NCBI GenBank assembly: GCA_013398295.1
Contig: VZSF01011126.1
Coordinates: 62,001 to 126,000, forward strand
Source: Chionis minor
Taxonomy: Eukaryota; Chordata; Aves; Charadriiformes; Chionididae
Reading direction: 5' to 3'
DNA length: 64,000 nt
The position numbers and the translations under genes were made by a program. Of this stretch, positions 13,115-23,657 are shown in pieces (the first letter of the stretch is position 1; each line of letters starts with the position of its first letter). The notes below the pieces were generated by a model, which did not search any database, was not told where the DNA came from, and worked only from the letters and a program-made list of their open reading frames with translations.

Positions 13115-16100
13115 TTCTCTAGGCTACTGGCCTGGGACAAATTGTAAACAGCATGGCTTTATTACACTCTTTTTTCTCCAGATTTGGTGAAGATACACAA
13201 CTGCTATTAATTGTTACTGAATGTTTAAGATGCCTCCAGTTGTCCATTGTTGTAACAATGTGAGCCAGAGGAAATTATAGAGATGCTTATGGTTTGTGGT
13301 CTTTTTCCAAAGGGAACTTGTTTTTCATTTCTATAAAATGCAAAGAAATGAAGGCATTTAATTGTCAATTCTTAGAAATTTGTTCCTAACTTAAAGAAAA
13401 GATACTGTATGTCCAGAAAGGATATTGTGCCTTTTGTGGGGGGATTTTTTGTATGAAATAAAGAGTTGAATTCTTGCCTCTAGAGTGCAAAACAAAACTC
13501 CAGTGTAATCAGTAGGATGCAATAAGCACATAACTTTGCATTTGGTGGCCATAAGAAAATGCACACTTGATTACGTACAACTTATGATATGGGCCAGGTA
13601 ATGACAGGACTGTGGTTCAAACTGACAAATTCCAACAGTTTTTCTGCTAAAGCTAAGACTTTTTACATGCATTTGGGAGAGATTCTTACACACACACACA
13701 GAGTACCAAACATACATTTCCTAAGTACCCTAACAGTGCAGGCTGCAGATTCAACTTATCCTGAGCTTTGCATTTCTCAGCTATTGTCAATTTGCATCAC
13801 AAGCATAAAGTTATATAATATACAAAAGCTTTAATGCTCCTTCCATATCATATAACAACACATGTTCATCTGAGTGCTAAATAAAAGCTTTCAGAACTTT
13901 AAAGTGACTTTATGAATTGTATGTACCATAAAATAAACATTAGAGTATAATAATATTCTGTAATTTGGAAAACAGCAACAGAAACCCATAGAAGACAAAA
14001 GAACAAATGCTTGAATAATCTGCTGCATGTCAGAAACATTAAATTAATTTATGCAATAATGTAAGCACGGTGATGTTAAGGTAATATGAAGGACATAAAT
14101 TATACATTATTATTGTCAGTTCTAGCACTTATCTTAGTGGTATGTCAAAATAAATCCTGATATGCTAATATTTATAGAAATGAACAACAAGTGTTACAGC
14201 TCAGGGATTCATCTGTGATATTTTCATACATAATTTGCATTTGCACATATGGTTGTCATTGTCTTTTCTGTAATTTGAGAGGTAAGCATCATGCAATTCA
14301 TTTCTAATGCATTTTACATTACCATGAAAGCACATTATGCTTCCTCCACTAACGCTTTTCAAATAGATGGCCTGCAATGATTTAGAGACTGCACAAAACG
14401 ACTCAGCAAATGGGTGACAATCTACCTGCAAAATCTGCAGTAACAATAGGTTACTGGTGAGCAAAGTGCACAGTTTGCTAGTGACAGACATAGAGTACAT
14501 ACATCCCAAATTTCTTGCAGTGGCGCATTTTTTAAGGATTAATACCTCCAAAGACATCTTTTTGTTCTTTACACTTTTACACCAGATGGGGGAATAATTC
14601 TGCCTACTCCCCCTAAAATCTGAGGATCTGTATTTTACCACTTTTTATCACCCCCCTTTTTCATCCAACTGATCGGTTTCTCACTGAAGATAGCTGGACA
14701 TGACTTAGCATTTGAAGCTGACAGGAGAAGTTACGAGAAAAAGAACACACGAGAATGTCCCGTCTCAAGGATTAAGTACACTCACAGTCCCTGCTACCTC
14801 AGAAGCAAGAGGCATACATTCTTCCTTCAGCAAGAGACCATAATTCCTCCCCTGAGTAAGGGCCGGTTAGGGATTTTGGCCCTGGGCCATGTGTTCTGGG
14901 GTCTGGGAACCATGCTTTGGATGAAAAGGTAGCTATAGATTTTATATATTGCTGAGTCTACAAGTAAGGCTACTGTTTCTAATTACCCAAGATCTTTTTG
15001 CTGTTTTCCAGAAAAGAAGTGTGAAAATACTTATATTCCCTGATTCAGCAGTAAAAGACTTATCCTGAGCCTTACATTTGTGTTCTGCTTATGGAAGGAC
15101 TGCCATGTCAAAATGATTTGGCTAAGTCTGATGATCCTGTCTTTTCCCAATTGTCTCACACACAGCTGGAATTTGTTACCCCTAAGTTCATCTGTCAGGA
15201 TTTCCAGTGCGGAAGAATATAAGTTCAGATTTTTGTATCTTTATTAATGCAAATGCCTGTTTTTTGAAAAACTTGACAAGTCTCCCTGGTACCAACTTTT
15301 ATGCTTCATCTTATCTTCTGAAAGAGGTCATTTGGAAAAATAGCTTCATATTGTTTTTTAGTTTTCCTCCCAAAATATTTCTGGGTCTAATTACAAGTCT
15401 ATGAAAATCAACTTAAACAGTCATTTTGATGCTACCATCATCACTGAATCCAGAAGAAAAATAGTAGAGACAGTTAAAGGATAAGCCATGAAAAACATTG
15501 ACTATTGTATGTTGTGGCCTAACACACAGCCAAGCTTCACTTGGCATTGCATGAGCATACAAGAAGTTACAAGAGAAAACATGGAGAAGTCTCAGAGAGC
15601 GGTTTCTGATCAGCATACTCTAAAATCAGTGTAACACTTGAAAGAAAAGAAGCGGCTCCATAGGTGAAAATTGAGAGTATAAATTGTCCTGTAAGCCCTT
15701 TGTCAGATGTGACAGCATGGATGAAGAATTCTGCTTGATTTCATCTTTCAACAGGAAAAAAAACCCAACCAAAACTCAATAAACACATTTTCACAGAATC
15801 CATGTAAAATTCAGGAGAGTGAAAAAGGGCACAAGGGAGTACACTCTCTTCAGAGATCAAAACAATACCTGAAAGAATTCCATACCAGTACAAGCAGCAA
15901 ACTACATACATTGGAAGTATATAAGTAAAGCATAGTATGTGGGTCTGATTTATCACTAGCCATTTTTTAATGCTCCACAGAAGTATAGGATTCTCTTCCA
16001 TCACTGAAATGAAACTCCTGTCATCACTACAGTGAAATGAAATACTATAAAAGGCTGCTTGAAAGTTCTAGGAACAGAGAGGAAATAGACTTGGTGTAAG

Positions 16101-17269
16101 TGCAGAAAAAACTTCCAAGCACGCACCTTTACAATAGCATTTAGTCCCTATGGGCTAGGTCTTCAGCTACCATAAATGTTATCACTTCATTGAAACCAGC
16201 GAGGAATAGCAGTTGATCTCAGCTGAGGATTTGTCCCACTGACTTCAAAGGACCTACTCATAGTGCACACATTTAAAGCAAATGTATAAACATTTCCAAC
16301 ACTGGGGACTTTAATGTAAGCACACCAAATCTGAAGTCCTTACTTATTAACTTTAGACTATTCTTGTTCAGAAATCTCTCATTGGAATCAGGATAAGTAA
16401 CGAACAGAGGACTGAAAGGTGTTTTCAGACCGAGGTACTACGTACGAGAGTCTTACATGTCAAAGCTGTTGAGAAATGTTTTTTAGCAAAATAAGGTGTT
16501 TAGTTTCACATACATTTGTATTCTGGAACTGACATATTTTTTATTTTTTGGGCTTAGGAAAAAACGGCCTCCTTTTTTTCAATTTCTTTATTATAACTTT
16601 CCCAATGTAGATGAAGCAGAGAAGAGAGAGTGACAACAGAAAGAAAGTTGGAAGTAAACATGTGTAGACATTACGGATTTTAACTGAGTCAGTATGAAAA
16701 GGGAAAAATCAGACAGACAAGAAAAAACCTTGATTTCTAAGAGAGTGAGTGTGTCTTTCAAACATTACTCATTTTTCAACTTTATAAAAGAGAAATTATG
16801 TCAGATATTTTAAAGTATTCCATAAACTGTTTTTCCATTTTCCGGACAGTTCTTATACACATAACCTTTTAGATTTTATATATATATTTTAGTAGAATTT
16901 TAGGAAAATATAAGATAATGCTAAAGGTGTTTAATGTGGGCCCATCCTTCTTGAGCACTCATAAATCCACATAAGGGGAATAGGAATTTAAAATATAAAA
17001 GCATATTGTATACTCCCTCCAATTTTTTCCTCACTTGGTTTCACCTAGATTTCTGTTGTATATTTTTGTATTGTGCAAAGTTACTGGAAAATTCCAATAA
17101 TGGGCATACAGAAAAACAGAACAACTGGCACTTGCCAGCTAGAAGGGAGGAAAAGGTGCAACTTTACAGTGTGCTGATAGGGATAAAGCTGCCTCTTATT
17201 TAAAGGACTCTCTACAAAATGGTCACTATAGCAAAGGTACATTTAAGAGATATTTGATCTTGGCTGCCT

Positions 17270-17545
17270 AGTTTGTGGCAGCCTGATGCTTGTTGCTTGT
17301 TTCTTCGGTTTTGTTTCAGCTTGCTATCACTGCACTCCAGTGTATTTTTCGGGTCACTTTTTTTTCTCCCCTCTGTAACATGTCTAGTTTTGTTTATTTC
17401 TCAGTGCTGCTTAATAACAGCTTCCTTGCTGCCTTTGGCTCTGTCCATCACGCTCCTTCCCTACTTTGTCTTCCTTATTGTCCTAACCTCCTTTATTGTC
17501 ACTTTCTCACACCTGATGTTTCTTCTTATCTGTCAAGCACAGTGT
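17270..17545 (+). other. Pyrimidine-rich stretch
   Basis: About 275 bp with marked strand asymmetry: mostly C and T, with tracts such as CACTTTTTTTTCTCCCCTCT. The asymmetry keeps two frames open for about 90-100 codons of hydrophobic, leucine/serine/phenylalanine-rich residues, which is what pyrimidine-rich DNA encodes by chance. No splice context or domain supports a gene. A similar but shorter tract lies at 4297-4520. Confidence 0.6.
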
Positions 17546-18522
17546 GCTTCCCCAGCTAGCCCACCATATTCAACAGCACTCTGATCCAAACAATATCAGG
17601 ACACATCCTCAGGCAACCAGCAGGCCCCCAGACAATGCTCCTGCATGGAGAAAATCCTTAACTGGCACTGAGCCACTAAATGAACGTATATGGCACGGGA
17701 TTTTCTTGCCCAAGGAACACAGGATATGTTTGGAGTACAAATGGCCCAACTGGACGGTCCTGGTGCAGTATCAGCTCCTGGATCAGCTCTGCAGGCAGTC
17801 AGCCAACCATGAGCTAGCACAGTCCTGACATTAACCTAAATTCTACTGGCCATCAGGAAATGGCTATGGGATATGGAACAGGTAAGCATGCATAAACCTG
17901 CTGCTGCTTCAGCATTTTCAGTTTCTAAAAGCATTTCCTTTTGCTCCCCTACGTGTAGGCATCACCAATGTGTTCTTTGGTCAGATACATTGCTCTGTTC
18001 CCTAGAAAAATGCTGTTCCTCTTTCTCTCCATAGCACAAACTGCCATGATTTTCTGTTATCACGGACAATTTCCATTAAATCACCTTTTAGGCCTCTTCA
18101 AGGTCTCCTGACTCTGCTGAGCACCAGCTAGCTCGCCTGGACAAAAGAGTTTTAACACTACAATGTCCCCGGCAGGGCAGAGAAGCACGTGTGGCTAGAG
18201 AAGAGGAACAGAAGTCAGAAAGAACTAGAAAAGGTCTGACACCTAGCCACAAAACAAGCTCTCCTACGCAGACATAGGACCTACTTTATTGACAGATCTA
18301 TGTACTGAGTCCTAAAGTGAAATGTCCTTTTGTCAGGGAGAGCAACAACACGTTTCTCAAACTTCAGGATCTATTTATACTTTTCTACAATGCTCACCAC
18401 TCTCACTTGGGACTATGTTGAGTCAAATCAGCTTGCTATGTTGCTTCAGAATCTCATAGTTACTTTTCTTCCTTTTTTTGATCTCTCAGGCATAAATATG
18501 GAGCATCCCTAATGCCACTGGT

Positions 18523-18543
18523 AAAAAAAAAAAAAAAAAAAAA
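18523..18543 (+). repeat. Homopolymer of 21 A
   Basis: Longest A run in the window. There is no retrogene-like sequence upstream and no flanking duplication that I can see, so it is called a simple repeat rather than a retroposon tail. Confidence 0.85.
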
Positions 18544-18879
18544 CCTAAAAATAAAACAGAAACACAAGTTCACACTGAGATAATTTCATTCCAGCCAGAG
18601 AACCAGCACACCTAGTCATGTGCTGTGCACCTGTAGCTCTCTCTCCTTCCTGTCTTTCACAGGTACTTTTTGGTAGTAAACACACACCCCACACTTTCTC
18701 AGAGTGGTTCGAGGGTGACACAGCCTGTGGGTGTTGATACCAGCCAGGAAGGGTTGTGTATGTCAGCACCAGCTGTTCTCTGCAAAGAATGCGTGTTATC
18801 ATGCTAAAGAGGATGCATCTTTTCTGCATTAGGCTGGTAAAGCTTTGCAACTTTGTCAACCTTTTTAGCATTCAACAAA

Positions 18880-19500
18880 TTCTTTGAAACATATGACTTT
18901 TAGCAAGTTAATCCATTCATTGTCTGGAACTGTGCAAAGTGACATAAAAGCACAATGAAGCCTAATTAAACTTGTTCCGTGAAAGCTAATTTGTCAAACC
19001 CAGAAGCATAGTTCATAGATAAATGCTAATATTTGAAAGTCAAATTAAAGTTGAAAAGGTTTGTAATAACAGTTAATTAACTCTTGTTTTGTTTTCCTCT
19101 CACAAACTTGAACCAGCTGAAATATTGCTCAGTTCATCTTTAACATTTTGGACCACAAAGATAAAATTCAAAGCTTTGAGATAAGCCTTTGATGTTGGTA
19201 TTCTCTACAGATTATATATTATTTTAAGATCTCTTTGTTTAAAAATTCATTTTTATTATCCCTGCATGAAATGCATGGCAATTCCCCAAATAACTAACCA
19301 TCAGGGCAATTAACATCTTCGATCGACACCATATTCCTGATAATTAATACAGACTTTGTACCTCCCCTGTGATAGCTGCAAGGGTTTGATTTTTCAGAGC
19401 AACTGTTCATTTACAGAATCAGTTTCATCCTAATGAAAATGGATTGTGAAACTTTAATGAACAAGACTTTGCTGTCATAATAATAAAGACTTTGAAACAA
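18880..19500. promoter_or_regulatory. Candidate conserved-noncoding/enhancer-like stretch
   Basis: AT-rich, repeat-free sequence with unusually many homeodomain-type and HMG-type core words: AGTTAATTAAC (19070-19080), TAATTAA, GATAATTAATAC, TCTTTGTTTA, CCTTTGATGTTGG and ATGCATGGCAATT. It resembles the composition of deeply conserved developmental enhancers found in gene-poor intervals near transcription-factor genes. This is an impression from word content only, as no alignment could be made. Confidence 0.25.
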
Positions 19501-20079
19501 CACGAAGACCTACATAACAAGCATCTCGCCATACTCGTGTTGCTACACTGTATCAAACCAATTAAGCCATACAATGAATATTAACACCAGTGTTTTTCTA
19601 AACTATGTGGCATCAGATAAACTCACAAAAGTGAGCGTAATTTTGCTTCGACAACTTCTGGTGTTATAGCTTAATGAACTACCATCTGTAAAGCAAGGTG
19701 GCTTGATCCACCTTCCTCCCTTTGGCTTAACAAAGGTAAGCAAGACTCTGGAAATCCAATATACATACAGCGTTAGCGTGTTTGCTATGAAAGGCAATGG
19801 ATTGCCTTTCCTGTGTGCTTCCACAATGTTAGGAAGTACATATATAAAACAAACAAGTATGAAATGCCAAAGAACACTGTCTCTGGCATGCACGTAAGCA
19901 CCTGTACATTGGTACCTTGCAGGATAAATAACCTATTAACAGGCAGGCTATCCTGAGGAAGGTTGCTGTTTCGACATTAATCATGGGCAGCCTCGCCAAA
20001 CATCCCCCATCAGCAAAGAGTTAAAGGGTTTTCAACTAGGTAACTGAAACAAAAATAAAAAAGGAAGGGGAGAGAGAGT

Positions 20080-20260
20080 GCAGGAGAGAGGGAGAGACAG
20101 AGCCAGCTGGTGGGAAGACAGGGACATTGTGCTTCCCCTGGCTCGGCCCCATGGGAGAGGGGGCAGCCGAGGGGCAGCGCTGCCTCCCCTTTGGTGCGGG
20201 CAGGGCAGATCTCGGACACCTACCCTGGCACCTCCCGTCGGGATGGGGTTCAGCTTAAAA
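20080..20260. other. Local GC-rich island
   Basis: A sharp rise in G+C within AT-rich surroundings, with several CpG dinucleotides (about seven between 20100 and 20260). It is preceded by a purine-rich GAGAGA tract (20063-20100). It falls short of a classical CpG island by length and CpG density. On the minus strand a strong donor-like AG|GTGAGT lies about 110 bp away (complement of 20369-20376). It could be the promoter or first exon of an unannotated noncoding transcript, but there is no direct evidence. Confidence 0.35.
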
Positions 20261-20647
20261 GCCAACCAACCAGCCAACCAACCTGATGAAAAAAGGAAGT
20301 ATCTAGGGGGAGGGAGGGTTAAATTTTTCATCTTCTAAACCAAGATGTCGGTGTTTCTACACAGCCCGACTCACCTCTGCACAGGGCTCCCTGGAAAGCT
20401 CAGAAAGGAATTTTGTGCTGCCTCCCATGCCCTGACGAAGGGTCCTTCAAAGTTGTAATCTAAGCCATAATACGTGCTTAGTTTTCGTTTGGTTGGATCC
20501 CCTCAAACATAGAAATGGCTGGCCGTTCCCATTTTAAAACATGGTGTATGGGAGGGAAGGGATAGAATCATTAGTAAATAAATGAATGGGATGATTTTTA
20601 AAAAGAATAATTTGCTCAATCAAGAATAATTTGAACAGCATCTAAGT

Positions 20648-20829
20648 AGTCATGGAAAATCATAAACTATTACCCTTTATAGTGCTCTGTCGACTATTAA
20701 ACGTCTCCTTTTTCACACCACTGGCCTGCATGAATAACTTGGCAGCACAAAATTAGCCAGGTGGCAAAATGTGCTTGTGTCAGCTATTGGCCAAACAAAA
20801 CAGCAAATAGCAAAGCTCATTTTGCAATG
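20648..20829. repeat. Paired noncoding element, copy A
   Basis: One of two diverged copies of a noncoding sequence in the same orientation (see 22105-22296). Blocks shared exactly with the other copy include AGTCATGGA, ATAAACTATTACCC, GACTATTAAAC, TTTTTCACACCAC, CTTGGCAG, GCCAGGTGGCAAAA and TATTGGCCAAACAAAA. These contain a CAGGTG E-box core and an inverted CCAAT core (ATTGG). It has no open frame across its length. The strong retention of blocks, with loss between them, resembles regulatory DNA under constraint or two copies of an old dispersed repeat. Sequence alone does not decide between the two. Confidence 0.85.
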
Positions 20830-22104
20830 TCACATTAACTCCTTCCACACTGAGGGCACACATTTCCATGTCTGCTGTGCAGAAGTACCTTGGAGCTGAC
20901 CAGAAGAGTGCCTTTCACCCCGGGCAGCACAGGTGGCCCTGCTCTTGCTCTGCTGGTCACAGTGGCAGGCTGAGGTGATGTTTGTGGTTGTTCCTGTACA
21001 TCAGAGATTGTACAGAAGGGGCTGCTCTGTAGTATCTCTGTCAGCCTAACATCCCTGTTTGGAAAAAACGTATTCCAAGATGCTCTTTAGCAGAGGGAAT
21101 TTTACACACTACTTCCTTTACCTTTATTAGAGCCGTCTCTTCACATTATTGTAATACTTACCAATTTTTCTGTTTTCATATTGTCATTATCTTATGTTTA
21201 TCTTCAGCTTCCAGGAGACCTTTAGGAAGTGGATGTAAAGAACATAAAGCGGTAAGCCAAGTGGTAGAGGACTAAACTTGACTGTATTATGTTCCTAGTA
21301 GAGTCAGTGGAATTACCTCAGGCATTAATCTGGAGTTTTACTTACATATAATTATTAAAACATTATACATGACAAAACGATGCTTATTTCATTGGTGTCT
21401 GTGGGATTCTTTTATAGATTTCACAGAACTTATCAGCAGCAACCGATGACTTTTTTCATTCTAGACATTAATATAGAGGAACAAAGTACGTTCTCTTATA
21501 ATTAGTAGCCTTTGCCAGCTATGGAAACTCACCTTCCCATTGCACAGCTAACACTAGATCCCTAAAGTTAAGACTAGGCCTGTTTTTTGTTAAGAGAGAA
21601 TTTATTTAACCTTAGTATGTAATATTTCCCTGAAGTACTATGGAATTTCATTAAGAAAATAAAGGCAGTATTTTGTAATTAAGTTGCTGGTTTAATATTT
21701 TTTACATGAGACATGACTTACTGATAAAACTGACCGTGTCATTCGCTGTAAACCCAACGCAGAAAAGGATGGGATATTGGCAGCTTTATTTTATGCAAAG
21801 GACATTTATAGTTTTTTTGGTCCACAATATATATATCTCATGTTCCAGATTCACTTTGTTTCTGAAAATGATAAACACATTCTACCTCACCAAGGGTGAT
21901 GTCCTGTTCTTATTCGGGCAGTCTCTTTTCCACTGAGTTTTTTGCATGTTTTATATGCAAAAAAATGTTTCACAGGCAAAAGATATGGGTGAATATTTTC
22001 CATTAAAAACAACAGTGGTGGGAGGGAATCACCAGTACTGTAAGTTAGTGAGATGGGGGGCTTTAAATACACTTAATAAACAGTCACTTAGGCTGAGCAT
22101 AATA

Positions 22105-22296
22105 AGTCATGGAAATTTATAAACTATTACCCACTATAGTACTTCATTGACTATTAAACATCTATTTTTCACACCACAAGCCTGAGTGAATAGCTTGGCA
22201 GGAAAAAAAATTGGCCAGGTGGCAAAACGTGCTCAGTACAACCCATGTCAGATATTGGCCAAACAAAATAGTCCAATAGAAGCTGATTTTGAAATG
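22105..22296. repeat. Paired noncoding element, copy B
   Basis: Second copy of the element at 20648-20829, with starts 1457 bp apart. By eye about four bases in five agree. It differs mainly by an extra segment of about 15 bases (CAGTACAACCCATG region, 22232-22247) between the GGCAAAA block and the TGTCAG.TATTGGCC block, and by single-base indels. Homology fades at both ends: upstream of AGTCATGG nothing aligns, and downstream only short words such as CACACAT.TTCC recur. No transposon ends or target-site duplications are seen around either copy. Confidence 0.85.
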
Positions 22297-23640
22297 CTTT
22301 TTTAACCCTTGGTAGCCTATGGTGAAGTTTTCTAGGAGCAAACACACATATTCCTGAAAAGAGTAATATGCATTAGCACTACATACATGCGTGCTTTCCT
22401 AACTACAGTGTTTTCATCTATCCTGGATACCTGTTCTCTCTGTACTGTGTATCTGTGATCTCCAGTTCTGCTGATGGTCACAGCCTGGGGACAGAGGCAC
22501 TGTCTGTCACCTGAGATAGAGTTTTCATTGCAGGCTTTTAACCCTAGGTTTTGGACTGTGCTCTTATTTGGAAGCCTCTGTCACCCTTACTTAAAAATAA
22601 CCTCCAAGGAGGACTGGGGGAATTTCCAGTCTAGTTAAACACATGGTGATCTCTGATCACTCTTCCATGAGGGAAAGGACTTTGGTGTAGAAGTAAGGTT
22701 CTACCTGTGGATTTAAAACTGTGGCATGCATGGACTGACATAGGGCAAAGAAGTCTGAGAGGAAATCTCTGAGCTTGGTTGCTTGGCCCCATATTAACTC
22801 TGCAGATCTCTGTGGAGAGACCAAAAAACCAGATTTCTAGTAGTTCATCAAACCTCAGCCACCCCCCCGGCTGTTTAAGCACCCTAGGGCTTCTCATGCC
22901 TGGCTGAAGAGCCCCAATACAACATAGGGTAGAAGGGCTAAAACTGGCAGCGTATAGCACATTGGAAACTATTCAAAGTCTTGATGAAAAATGAGAGGTT
23001 TTCATCATCCTTTGTGACTTCAGTTAGGCACAGCAGCAGAAAGATAGCAACCTTGTTTTCCATTATGTCCTCATATGTGTCAGAGCAAAAGATGTCTTAG
23101 CTTCTCACCCCAGCCTCACGTTTCTTCCTTTCTCCCATCTAATACTGCACTTCTGTCTTCAGCGTACTTATCCTCTCTCTGACAAATGTTGAAAGCATTT
23201 TACCAGGTTACTCAGAGACACAGGATTATCTTTATCTCTTGCTGATACCATCCATCACTACAAATCCAACTGTGCAGCATGTAGCAGGTTATACTTTCTG
23301 CCACAAGCTGACTTGATGGTGTTCCTGTGTGCCACTGCAGGGCTAAAAATCATGGTGTTAGAAGAATGACTCAGCCTCCAATGTCCAGTCTCTCTCTAAT
23401 AGCTGATCCATTCACTTTTTTGATTCCTACCAAATACCACCATCTAGAAATGCCCCCCTGCCATCCAGGGTTGTCCCATTCTTGGGACAATGGGCTGTAT
23501 AGGAGGGAAAGGAGAACTTACAGTTGTTTTAGTGTCTGCTTGCATCAGTCTGTCTGACACAAAGGGGGGCCAATGGGGCAACACTAAATTGAGCCCAACA
23601 TACATAGCCAAATGAAACTGCTGAAGGAATGTGTGTAGGT

Positions 23641-23657
23641 AAAAAAAAAAAAAAAAA
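23641..23657 (+). repeat. Homopolymer of 17 A
   Basis: Simple A run; a second A-rich tract lies near 23715-23733. No associated element is recognised. Confidence 0.8.

Larger units (their letters stand above)
10456..18879. other. AT-rich noncoding sequence, mostly without features
   Basis: Apart from the repeat cluster at 13022-13114, the pyrimidine-rich tract at 17270-17545 and the A run at 18523, I see only scattered words of old dispersed repeats (for example GTCCCACTGACTTCAAAGG at 16233-16251). Open frames of 118-146 codons (such as 14201-14641 on the minus strand) show no domain, start context or splice structure that would support a gene. Confidence 0.65.

Noticed and set aside
14201..14641. 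146-codon minus-strand open frame
   Set aside because: No recognisable family, no repeats or motifs, and AT-rich codons as in the surroundings. Length alone is not convincing over 64 kb.
17273..17584. Two hydrophobic frames resembling membrane proteins
   Set aside because: The hydrophobicity follows from the pyrimidine-rich DNA strand; both frames look alike and neither has family features.
18480..18543. Processed pseudogene or SINE ending in the A21 run
   Set aside because: No coding or tRNA-like sequence precedes the A run, and no flanking duplication is seen.
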